Shown here in pieces: positions 23,840 to 36,000 of a stretch of 64,000 bases of DNA. Position 1 is the first letter of the stretch; each line of letters starts with the position of its first letter. The notes beneath the pieces were generated by a model, which saw only the letters and a list, made by a program, of their open reading frames with translations, was not told the DNA's origin and searched no databases. The stretch lies in assembly GCF_002078875.1 (NCBI RefSeq), contig NC_034413.1, positions 63,469,594-63,533,593 of the forward strand, written 5' to 3'. The DNA is from Numida meleagris. Taxonomy: Eukaryota; Chordata; Aves; Galliformes; Numididae. The translations under genes were made by a program, and so were the position numbers.

Positions 23840-26800
23840 CAACGAAAATTAAAAAAAAATTCACTGGGACAGAACATGTGGAATATGCATTTTCCAACTG
23901 TTAAAATAAATGCATTCTAATATTTTTCCTGTGCTAAGATATTGTTGGGATATACTGCTTCATTTGTTTTAGACATTTTAGAAGTTGTAAAACAAAAATC
24001 CACAAAACAATTCTAGGTAACTCAACACACCTATAAGAATGTGCTACTACAAAAATATATAGGGTTCACTGTGAAGGAAAGGAGCACATCTTCCTCTGGA
24101 TGATTTTGCTTCTGATGGATGTTGATTCTTGTTCAACTCCTACAAATACTTTTTAACCCATTTAGTAATCAGCGCAGGAAAAACCACCTGACTAAAATAC
24201 TGTGGGTAAATTGTCCAATGGAAAATAGGATTTAAATGAGAAAAAACAACACATTATTTTGAAAAAAATGAGATTGTTTTATTGACTATTATTATTATAA
24301 TTTTAAATACTATCATTTTTATATACTTCAGATATGATAATTTTGAAATACTTGTGCAGCTTACAACAAGGCAAATGTGCAAGTGTCTTATCTGTAAATT
24401 ATTCCATTCTGCAGTAGTGATGGTATATAATAAAAAAGAATATTTTAAATGAATATATTATTTTGGAGATGAAATGCTTCAGAAATAGCATAAGAATGAA
24501 TTTCTAATCAGAGTTCAAACTACTCCATGTGATATAATTTTATGCAGTTGTCATTTCTGCTTTTATTGCTCAGTGTTAAGACACTGTGTGACTAGACAAG
24601 TTTTGTTGTACTGGAAGATTTATTAAGAAGGTTATTTAACACGGTTTCATGAAATGCCAGTCATTTTCCAGTTAAACAAAGATTCTGATGAACTTTCTGA
24701 AGAATCTATCACTTCCATTTCATTCCTTCAAAACTTCAAAAATAGGTTCAAATCTTACCTTGAATGGTCACTCAGTTCTACTTTACTTTTTCTTTGCTTG
24801 GTCGTATTTATAAAAAGATGAATTTGGAAGCAGAAAAGTCTGTTTTCAGAAGGAAATGAAGGCTGAGGTATAATGCACTGTGAATGAAAAGTGCAGTGGG
24901 GCAGAACCCAGCTGTGTATGTTCTCTGATGAGAATCAGGACACATTAAGAAAGAATTTAAGAATTAAGTAGGCATCCTGTTATGCCTGAACTACAGAAAA
25001 AGATGTTCTATATTACACATTTTTTAACCTATTTTTTTATCACTTTTCTCAGCTTGTGTCACAACATTAACGTTGTCTTAATGTTGTATTTGGGCTTCAG
25101 TCATAATTCTATTTTTTTTATTTTTTTAATAGATATTATCTTGACAGAAGTCTTTAAGCTGCGATTAGAGCATGCTTTCCAAATAAGCTACATCTGTGGT
25201 CACTGACTAATTTTGAATTTTTAGGAAAAGACCATGTTTGTGTTTTAATTTCTAAGTGCTAAATTTCAGTTCTGTGTGTTGACTGCTAAATCCCTTTGTG
25301 CTAGGTTAGAATAGAGTACAAGGTGCTGAAGTTATTTTATGGGAAAAATTTAACTGAGGGGATGGTTGTTATCTTGTTTAGGATCATTCATTTTGGGGCT
25401 AACACACTCTCAGAGTGTATCATTCATGCACAGATTAACACCTGCATACGTCTGCAGTCCACATAGCTGCTGTTTGCTTTTCTTTTTTGCTACAACCAGG
25501 TTTGTTTGCAAAAGTTTCATGAGTTTTCAGTGATAAAAACTCTGTTATTTTCCAATTTAATTATGTCCACATCCACAGTATGAATTGGATATATTTAAGG
25601 CTTATTGTATTATAGGAAAGAGATGGAGATAAAGGGTTGTATTTCTTTTGTCTGTGTCCCTGTTGATGCTGTCAGGATAATCTCTCTGAACTTCAATAAT
25701 AATCTAGATTTTAGGATGAATTTCACAGCCCTGAAACAAATGATCTCCATGACAGTATTCCTTAGGAGCCTTGAAAGAATAAAACAAAAAATGTACTGAG
25801 ATATCTGAGAAAATCACCTGTTATAAGAGGGAGGAAGAGGAGCTGGTGCCAATAGTATGTAGGCTAAACATTTTCAAATAAAATTAATTATCTTTTCCCC
25901 CCATGGAATGGAATTAGACTGTAAGCAGATGATACTCAGCAAGAATTTAACTGGCCTTTGGATCAGGCTGGTTTTGTGAGGGACTGTGGAATTCATCAGG
26001 ATGGAAGTTGTCATAAGTGTGACTTTTCTGCTCACTTCAGTTGTTACGGCACAGCCTACTGAAATACTCAGATGCCACTGAGAATAATCAAGCATAACAT
26101 CTTCTCTTCATATTTTAGTATAAACTAGCTTACCACCTGATAGGAAAAAGATGCATGTCATGTAATTAAGGAAAATGAGATAAATATTAGCATATTAAAA
26201 CATGTCTACTCACGAACTTTATTCTGAGCACTCAGCACTTCAAGGTGAGACTGCCCTTTTTGAAGAGAAGCAAACTACATATCTAAAAAAAATTAACGTA
26301 CCAAGTAATTTTCTATATTCCTTTTGTCATTATCTCTAGTATTCGTCTTTGAGTAAGAATTCTGTCTTTTAAAATGTAGCATTTCTCTATTACTCTATCC
26401 TTGAATTAAAACACTTTATGGCATCCCATTTTGTTGCCATGGAAATGAATAGTAGATTTATCACTAGATTTTCTGAAGGGGAATAATTTTGGGGGGAAGA
26501 CTGGGGGGAAAAAAGGCAAATTTTGAAGTTGAATAGATTCATTTTGGAATTTGTAATTATGAGGAAAAAAGGATACTGATTGAAGGCAGAATGGCCCCAA
26601 ATACAATGATCTCAGAAGGCATCTTGGAAAGAGACCTCTGATAAGTTTTGAAGAGTCATGTCCTTGGGGAGGGCTGCATCATTTCTCTGCTTATTCATCA
26701 GGCATGAGACTGTCAGCCAACTGTTTTCCTGCCCAGCTGCTCTGCAGAGATTCTGAGAGAAAATGGATTTGTATTTTGTTGTATTTTGGGCATTTGGCTA

Positions 26801-28581
26801 GAGGCATACACATCGCTTCTCAATCACGCCAGTTTGCTGCATCTCCGCTCATCTAGATTTTGGGAAGATGCCACGGACTTACAGCTGTGTCAGAGGCAAT
26901 GGTTGCATGGGTCTCAGCAGATTCTTTGCTGGTGATTAGATATCACTGATTAGATGTTACTGAGATATCAGGAAGGAAGGATGGACAAAGATCATGCTTT
27001 GTTTTGTTTTTGTGATGAGTAACTGTTTATGCCATGAACTCTGTCTGATGCTAGTTTCTCATGTTAGCTTACTGCCCTGGAGCTGGTTAGTGCCTCCAAA
27101 TCTAAGGAAACTTAGATTTTCCTGCTCAGAATAGTAAAATTTGGGTCTGTACATTTTTTCCCTTTCACCATGTGAATACAGAATGCATCTGCAGTTGTTG
27201 CCTTAAGATCCTTTACAATCATATCACTTAACCAGTTGTTAGAAAGGAAGATGGTCTGTCTGGCTACTTTAAAGGCTGTCACCTTTTCCAAATGAATAAG
27301 AATATTCTCTTCATCAGTAATGGGAAACCAACAGTGAAGGCAGATGCCAAGTTCTTCTCTCTGACTTGATCTGCTCTTTGGGAATTTAACTATGAAGAGA
27401 TGCCTTTGGTTCACTCTTCAGGATTGAAATGAGATTGTCTCTGATGTCCATTGTATGCCCTCAGTGATCAACTTTATAGTCAAGAACTCTCATTGTCTGT
27501 TTGGAGCTTCAAAGGGAATTCTAATATCCCTTGCTACCTCACATGGTTACGTAGCTTTTCCCTTTTCATTAAACATGTCAACAGATTGGGTTTCCGAAGC
27601 CACCCAAATTTGTGGCACAATATAGTTCTCCATAACAGGGAAACATTCTAAAACATTGATTCTCCAAATGACCTTCAATCCAGCTTAGTGCTAATTCCCC
27701 AGAGGAACTCTTATCTCCCTGAATTGGCAGGGATCCTTTGAGACTCTGGGGACAGATGTTATCAGAGATCTGACAGCCCTAACAATAAATGTGAAGTCAT
27801 ATTTTGACAGCTATAGACTTTGTACAAGCCCATAACTTGCTTATTCTATACTTCAGTATCTGCCACTAAAGTAAAAAACTTGCTTGTCTATTCAAATTCT
27901 AGTTTAATTGAAATTTTATCATTCTCTTCTTGAAAGGTACAGCTTTCAGACTGTTGTTATAATCAAACTATATAATCTTCTGTCATTCAATCTCAGCTGT
28001 CACGTTATTATGATTTTTGATAGATGTAACTGAAGCATATCTTAGCCAAAGCAAAACATATTTAACATATTTAGTCATCAGCTGCACACATTTATTTCAT
28101 GTATATTTCACTTTGTTTCAGTGCTACCAGATGGAAGTGCCACAGAGGGTAATGTTGTGGAAACAAGGGTCAGACTTCTATCTTTTTTTTTCCTGATTTA
28201 ATCAAAGGGGTCCTTCAAATGTTTTTCCGTGCCTGTTCAACTACAGTCGATGTTTGTGAACCTCCAGGATAGAGGCTTGACACTCCCTTATATATCCCAC
28301 TGCTCAACTCTTTCTTCTTCACTCATATCTTCCAAGCCGCATTTTATGACGTAGACTACTCTTTCATCTTTATACCAGTCTTTTTATATTTAAGGAATCC
28401 AGCACAGCCTGCATTCAGCTGTCTTAGGGTAAAAAGTATCAGCTCTTTCAATCTTCCTTCACACGTGATGTTTTCAAGTCACTGAATGATTTTTATTGTT
28501 CACCTCTATTTTCCCACTGATTTCTGCATATGCCTTTTATATCACAGTGCCCCCACATCATTCACAGTCCTTTAGCATCAC
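23840..28581. other. Non-coding DNA, no gene or repeat recognised
   Basis: About 4.7 kb. It includes an extremely AT-rich patch at about 24265-24345. A loosely duplicated GATTAGATATCACTGATTAGATG segment (GATTAGAT unit twice) lies at about 26934-26956. A 100-codon minus-strand frame at 27112-27414 has no recognisable domain. Confidence 0.6.
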
Positions 28582-28800
28582 CTACACTAAAGCTGGCTGT
28601 GCAGAGTCCTTAGGAATGTGAATACAAGGCCGGCTGAGAGCAGATGATTTGGCACCCATAATTACATCTCGAAACATGTCAGCCCCAAAATTTAGTTCCA
28701 TGGTGGTCATGTGTGTGCAAAATTTCAGTCCCACTCTCTCAAAGTAGTGGCTAGACATAACCAAAATGACACGTTCCTTCTTTGTAAGGGTAAATTTCAA
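28582..28800 (-). other. Open frame of unknown status, possibly a decayed repeat or exon
   Basis: A 72-codon minus-strand frame that begins with TTG; the first ATG leaves about 58 residues. The translation has a coding-like mix of residues (LTKKERVILVMSSHYFER, then FGADMFRDVIMGAKSSAL), unlike the low-complexity frames around it. I cannot name a family. It may be a relic of an old transposase or another repeat, or chance. Confidence 0.12.
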
Positions 28801-31800
28801 CCAGGAGATGTATACTCTACAAGACTTTTACATTCTACACTTTTAAATCTACAAAAATGTCTTTGATCAAGTTCCTGATCTGCATTTTGACAGATCAGAC
28901 AGCCAAAATTAATTATTGATGCTTTGTATTGAAGGTTTTATGAAAAATCAGCCAGGCAAAGCTTTTGCATGTGAATATTAAAAACACTTTGGCTTTTTTT
29001 CTTCTTGTATCGAACTTGTATAAACTATCTCGAAGAAAAGGTATTCTAACGAACGATGGATATCAATTATATTTGAAAGTACTAATAACCATTACACTTC
29101 AAAGAAAATATTTTTAAAATCTGTAGTTAGACCCTCAGGATATAATTTCAAATGACTATCTACTGACATCTTTAAAACATGCAGTACAATTAGTGAAAGC
29201 CTTCACTGAAACATGGTTTAGATGCAGCCTTGCAGGTTTGCACTCGAGGTTACACCATGTGCAGGCTTTATACTGAACTGTTCATTACATCTCCTGGAAT
29301 TACTGTATGTTGAGTAATGCATTTAGTGAAAAGAAGGGCTTTTTGATTTCTACTGCTGATGTAAATGGTCTTACTGACAATGCTTGTCTTTGCTTTGTTT
29401 TTTCTTCCTCGCTGAAAGGCTAATGTTGCCTGCCTTGTACACATCATTCTATAGCTCCTTGAAACCATTCCCATCAATGGATAGGAGATAACATAATTTC
29501 ACTTTTAAAAGAATTCATTTATTTTTGTTTGATTGTTTATAGTCATCGACTGAAACCCATGAAGATATTGTTGTGTGTGAATTTGAATTGACATATTTTT
29601 TTTAGCCTTTAAATGTGTATTTTAAACAACAGCGATGAATGAGTTCTTCATATGACTCTTAGAAAGCAAAGGCAGAGATCCTCTAATTGCTGTAGTCCTT
29701 TGACTAATTACCTTTTATAACTATAGTTAAGCTGCAATTGATTCTGTAATAATAGTGTGTTACCAGGGATGATGTTTATCAGAAAGCAAGTCTTTTGTAG
29801 GAAAAGATCGCCAAGCTAGGTACACTGTAATTAGTCAAGGGCAGGCAGTTTTGAAAAACAAGTGTACAAGAAGGTCAGGCTGAGCAATTATTTTAGTTTA
29901 GAATTAACCTCCTCTGGAATGTTATTACTTGCTGTGCAGTGTGTACACAGCTCACGATCAGAGTCAGGAAACAGCCAACAAGCTTATGCTTGTGACTCCG
30001 GTGGCTGACCAAAGGCATATGTGAAGCTATTAGAATGAGGCTATAGATGACTATAGATGGGAAGTTCTGAAGTCTTCTATGTGGGAATTTAAAAGTGTGT
30101 CTCATAGAACTCAGTATGTTGGATTTTCAGTACTGTTGTGTCTAGCCGTGAGACTTAGCGTGGGAACTCAGTTCCTTGAATAGCTGATCTGTAAAACAGA
30201 TTAGCTGGTGGTAGGTCTTGAGATTATAGATATCATACTGTTTTTCTGAGGAATTTGAGTCTTGTGTGTTCTCAGACCATGATGTTCTTAATGCTGCTGG
30301 TGACAATAAAATGCAGAGACAATGGACCGAGCACATTTCACCTTTTCTATGATCATAACTTAAATTAAGCTTTTCCACATATATATTTAAATTTTATTAA
30401 GATTTAAGGCTAGAATTTATGTCTAAATTCTGGGAATTACTCATTTTATAAATTTTAGTTTTATTTCATTCATGAAGTAGTAAAAGAAATATATGTGCGT
30501 ATATACACATATGTATAAATCTTGACACGCAGTAAGATGACACAAATGAAGAGGCACAGATAGTTCTACAAGCACAGATTTTTCATTCTCTCTTTTCCCA
30601 GTACTAGACTGGACCCTGGGGGACTTCAGAAGTCAAATATTCTTGTTTCTTCTCCCTCAGATTGGCAATGGTAAAATTACTTTAATGAAATAGATAAATA
30701 TTATACCTCAAACAAGTAGAAATGCTCTAAATCAAAGCTTCTTATGAAATTTGTTTTTGGAGGCTCCAAAACATAACAATTGCACCTGACATAGTAGTTG
30801 GACAGCACATAATTAATTCTGGAGAGTGATTCTAATCTTCCAGATACATAAAATCCTCAAAGATTATCCGGAGAAAGAATGACTGTAGTTGTATTTTTGG
30901 TCACTTCATTATATTCCTGGAGTCTGGCCATTGGAGGGCAACATCTCCTGTCTGTTTACATAGAAGTAGAGCAAAACAAACCTGGGCTTTACTTAATATA
31001 TTTGAATTAAATTCTCAAATTGTGCCCCAGCATGCTGCGTGCTCAGATTAATACATAATGAAACCTGGGTTAGATTCTCCAAGGACACAGACTCTCATTT
31101 TTGCAAAAACCTCCATCTAGTTGGGGGTCTGGAGGGAATTTCTCCAGAGCAAAGCAGTATCTGTTTCAAAATATGACTGGCACATCTAATTGGCTATTGA
31201 TAGGAGAAAGTAGCATTGCTAAAGTAGAAATATGCTGAACTAAATATACAGACTGAGGAAGATGAAGTAGGTAGGGAAAATAAAAGGAAGATTGATTGTT
31301 TAGGATAACGCTTTGTTGATTTTCTCTACAGTACCAGGAAAATGTGGTATCATGAGTAGTCTGAAAGAGATGTCAAGGGTTAAGCCGCGAAAATTTACAA
31401 TTCTGCTGAATATCTATATGCTACTATGCAAATATTAGAGGTGGAATGTGAGTATTTGTTCAGAATCTACATACATGCATAAAAGGGATGAATGCTATAT
31501 GTGCTAGCATGCACCTACAGTGGACCTGCATAGAGGTGAGGGAACACAGTTTGAGTGTGGACTTGTTGGTTATCTTTTATTTTTGGACACAGAAATGAAT
31601 AATGTAGAATGATTCTTAAATAATCAAATTACTGTGTAGTAACGGTGCTGTGCTAGACAAATTGCTGCTGCTAGCAAAAAAACTTAATCGGACATGTTCT
31701 AATCCAGGTAACAAATCAGGAAAAAAAAAATAAAGAAAAAGCCTTTTTAAATAAACATAAAGATTCCAGTAGAATGGGGAGCAGGCTGTAAGGGCATTAC

Positions 31801-32982
31801 GGAAAGTAGATGAGAGTTAGGATGCTGTGTGAAGATGGGAACAGAGAAAGAGAGCAGATGGAATACATATGCTTGCAAAGGTACTGCCTCCAAAGCAGAA
31901 ATGGGTCATGGTGGGTGGCAAGGCAATCTCAAGGCAACAGAATAGTGACCTGGCAAAATACAGTATACTGAAAAGGAAGAAAAGTCCTGGGGTGGGGGAG
32001 GGAGGATGCTTGTCATGAAGACTGAAGCCGACAAATGAAGGGCCGAGTACAACCAAACAAGAGGACAAACGTGCAAATGATTAAATAGACAATTTAAAAG
32101 ATATTAAGTTCCTATGGGAGACAGATGGTGTTTATATTAGGAGAAGAAAGCTTCAGATAGAAATGGGAGGAGCAACTGAGATTTGTTTTTTCTCTCTCTT
32201 TTAATGTATTCTTTTTTATTTTTTTAATTAAACTGAATCAGAGAAAACAGAGAGAAATACAAACTCGTGGAGAAAAGATGCTTTTTCTTTTATTCACTTG
32301 CAATATATCTTATCAGCATGTAGATCTTATCTCCACCTACGCTGAATCATACGTGTCTGGTATGCCAGACTCTTTAAGACTGATTAATTTGCATTAACGT
32401 TGCTAATATGTGAGACCGCTTATGCTCAATATCACCAAAAACTCTTTGAAGCAGGATAATGTGGGTCTACTGTGAAAGAAAGACCAGTATGATTTTTGTA
32501 GGTAATTGTGGATTATGGTTGTGCATAAATGACAAGCATTAGAAAGAGGCCTCTGCTACGCAACTCAGATGTGAGTCCACAGTTTGATGCTCCCCTCTAA
32601 TTTGGATGTATTCAGTTCTGAGTTGGCTCATTATGAATGGAGAGACCAGCTGCAAAATTCAGATGCTCATCTAAATTTGGACTCTGAAACTCGCTAGAGG
32701 TCAAGGCCTTTCAGAGATAAAAGTGAGAACTATCTCTAATAGGAAGATGATATATATTTTAGAAGGAGTAACTTCAGACTTCCTCTCAGCTGTGATTTAC
32801 TAGGTACATCACACAGTGGAGGTTTTTATGAAAGCTATGTTTGCATGACCCTCATTGACATTTCTCTTTATTGCCTGGATCAGATTCTGATCGTTTGCTG
32901 CCCTACATCAGCTGTCAGTCTGATCAGGTATGAGAATGGAGGAGCATGATGGAAGGTTATATATGGCACGTATGAGTGTATA
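28801..32982. other. Non-coding DNA with minor sequence curiosities
   Basis: No gene or mobile element recognised in about 4.2 kb. A TAAT-core-rich block lies at about 29681-29760 (CTAATTG, CTAATTA, GCAATTG, GTAATAAT). A 29-base alternating purine-pyrimidine tract lies at 30489-30517. A purine-rich stretch runs from about 31720 to 32170. Confidence 0.6.
30489..30517. repeat. Alternating purine-pyrimidine tract with inverted repeat
   Basis: Twenty-nine bases alternate purine and pyrimidine without interruption, made of AT, GT, GC and AC steps. Inside it ATATGTG (30491-30497) and CACATAT (30506-30512) form a perfect inverted repeat with an eight-base loop. Such tracts can adopt Z-form or cruciform structure, though the AT steps weaken this. 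Confidence 0.8.
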
Positions 32983-33082
32983 TCATAGAATCATAGAATG
33001 GCATGGGTTGGAAGGGACCTTAAAGCTCATCTGGTTCCAATTCCCTGCTGTGGGCAGGGTTGCCAACCACTAAATCAGGCTG
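32983..33082 (-). mobile_element. CR1 LINE fragment, 3' tail
   Basis: About 100 bases of CR1 3' end in antisense. It starts with two ATAGAATC-like units (TCATAGAATCATAGAATGG at 32983), then GGTTGGAAGGGACCTTAAAG and CCCTGCTGTGGGCAGGGTTGC, and fades in the AAATCAGGCTG block. The CCCTGC...GGGCAGGG block marks a subfamily different from the other copies here. It is strongly 5'-truncated. Confidence 0.93.
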
Positions 33083-36000
33083 AAGATCAGGTACTCTGCA
33101 AATTCTTAGAGCTAGATCAGGAAAGGATTTCAATGCCTAACACAGAATTTAAGCAAAATGTAGATACAAATTCCAAAACTGTAAGCTGAATGCTCAGTTA
33201 ACCTCCCGATACTAGTTACTTGTGTTTTTGACCTGATTCTTTGTTCGTGCCTCAGAAGCTGATTCTGTATCTAATTCTCCTTGACGGGATCCTAGATGGC
33301 TTGTGTGTCCCAAACCACCACACAGCTAGACAGAATTATGTTTATCAGGAAATGCAGAGGTTAACTATTCACCTTTTTATTGTTGTGGTACTTGTGCTTT
33401 CATCCAGGAAAAATCTGATCCTTCCATGTCAAACTCAAATCTCAGGCAGTACTGCTCGGATCCAAGGGGATACAAGTGTGAACCCATGAGACCTGCACAG
33501 CACCATAGGTATTAACAAATACTGCTTGCTTCTCTGTGCTGACGGACTGCTTCAAAGCACTGAAATACTGTGTTATGCTAGAAAGCAGATCATGCTGGTG
33601 TGCTTCTGGGGGAGGGAGATACAGGAAACAGTCCTTTAAATTGGCTTTGGCAGAAGGGGATGGAGAGGAGCACTGTGCTCTCAGGCTCTGCTGATCAGTT
33701 AAAACCCACACAGGGAAGGGAGAAGCCCTCTGTCAGTGTCCTTGGCTCTGAGTGATGGCTGAAAAGCGCAGCGTGAATTGCATACCAGGCTTGCCACATG
33801 ACACTGCTAAATAGCTAACACAAAGGTGAAACCTGAGTCATTCAGGTGTCACCCCCCACATATTTTTTAGGTGCTCCCAAGGGGCATGCTGTAGACTTTT
33901 GTTTCCAACACCTTGTCTCTGATCTATGGCCTATATCAAGGTTTCATCCATTTAAAATACCTTGCCGAATACTTCTTTTTTTACCTTACAATAACCCTCT
34001 AGGTTTTGAATTGATCCCAGCTGCCTGCACTTTAACAATAATACTTTGTTCTTAAGGTAGTTATGTGGGCATACTGACTGCTTTCAAGGCTTTTTCCTGT
34101 TTGGAGAGGTGTTACACTCACTGCTGCCCAGTAGCAGACTCTTTCATCCCTAATTTCCATTATATTTTAAGGACTTTAAAATCCGTGTGCTTATTCTGCA
34201 CACTCAAGTAGCGTAATTTCATGAAAATTAATTATTTCCACTATTGAATACTTATTTAAAACCTTTGACAAGTTTTTGCACTCTGCAGAGGATAAGCTTA
34301 CCGCTTTGATGTGGGAGAGCTGTGTTTTGTCAATAGGTAAATACCCAATTGCTGCTACAGTTCTGATCAAGTTTGAATGGCCTTATGTTTCTTAAGGCAC
34401 TTTTATGGAGCAGACTCCTTGCATGTTCACCTCATTCCGCCCTGGGGGTTTCCTTAGTGCTGTACCTTCTCTTAAGAGTTGAGTATCTCGGTAAGTGACC
34501 CCCAATAATTATTCCATACAATCTACAATGTGACAAATGTTACCAAGCTTTTCACTGTTTAGAAGGAATTGGAGAGATCACATGAAGTCTTGTTATGAGG
34601 ATAAGATCTTAACGGGCTCTTGGGCTGCTCTTTTTATGCAGCAAGATGATTGATTCACAGTCATAGTATCTAGCAACACTGTGTTATCAGTCCTGAGCAA
34701 GGCCTTGGGCATAACAGCCAAGCCAAAGGAAGAGGCTGGGGGCAGAGAGGAGCACACACCATCACAAGCTGTGCTCTGTGGTAAGGACTTTCAGGAAGAA
34801 AGCAGACACAGAGAGATTAGGTGGCTGATTCTAAGTGGAAGAGATTGACATCAATGGGGACATCTAAAGTCTTAGTGTGCATTAGACATGCTTGCAAGTG
34901 CCATTATCTTTTATATACGTTCAGTTATTTTATGGATTTGATTTCTATTAATTTTATCTGTGAGAAATACTAATTGGAAATTTTGATGAACTGTCTAAAT
35001 AACAAAGGAAATACAGACCTGACTGAGACATGCATCATAGAAGCACATTTCTAGATTGCCTTTGCAGTTTGGAAGTGAGGATGCTCAGATTTCTGGGCAG
35101 GACAGGGTTTCTTTTTCTGTTTCATTTATATTATTTTTTTTTTCCTGTTGTGTGTGTGGATTTGGGTTTCTTTAAGTGTTTTCCAATTTGGTCAGATCTC
35201 TTAGGAAGTGGTTATTCCAAGGAGGATGAGCATATGATCTTTCTTAGACCTTTGTCCTATACATGAAATAACTCACCAACATTAAATATCATTTTAGGGG
35301 CTGACAAGATTATCCTTGTTAAATGAATGCTGCAAACCTCCCAGTGAGGTATGACTCTGAAATGCACAGTTTGGCAAGAAACCTTGGTCTGATAGTGCTG
35401 TTTGTCTTTGCATAAACGTAGCATGCCACTATGTTCTCTCCGTCCCATAATATTTAAAGCAAATACAGCATTCTTAGTTGGGGGACCTGGTCTTAGAAGC
35501 CCTAACATCAAAAATGAAGTTGCTAATTTGGTGTTTATCAGCAGTAGCCCTAGCATACTACCTCTTCTGTCACCTAAGCATTCCTGGCTCAGTGCCTCCA
35601 TGCTGTTGGAGAACTCCTTTATGCTCTGGTCTGTGGAGTGCTGAGGTATAACTAAGCCTGGATTTCACTGGTTCTGTAATGAAAATGGGCTTTGCTGTAC
35701 CAACAAACTTGATTCAGAATTTCCATGACGTCTATTTATACACTATGCGGCTTGTCTGTTATTTTATTTTTTTTATTTTTTTTTAAGACAGAATAGAATG
35801 AACAGCTTTTATATGCAGGAGGAGGTATCAGTGATGTTATGCCAATTAGTCCAGCACTAAATTGCTCAATGGCCTCGAGCTCAAGTACAGCTGTAAATCT
35901 CAGAGCAGCTCCTATGCCCATCCAGTGGGAAGTTCAGCACTTGAAATGCTTTTAGACAGGATGAGGAGATCAAGTTGCCGATGAGCTTCACAAAGACACA

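Noticed and set aside
24742..24752. GGTTCAAATCT as a tRNA B box
   Set aside because: No matching A box or cloverleaf stems upstream, so it is not a tRNA gene or tRNA-derived SINE that I can support.
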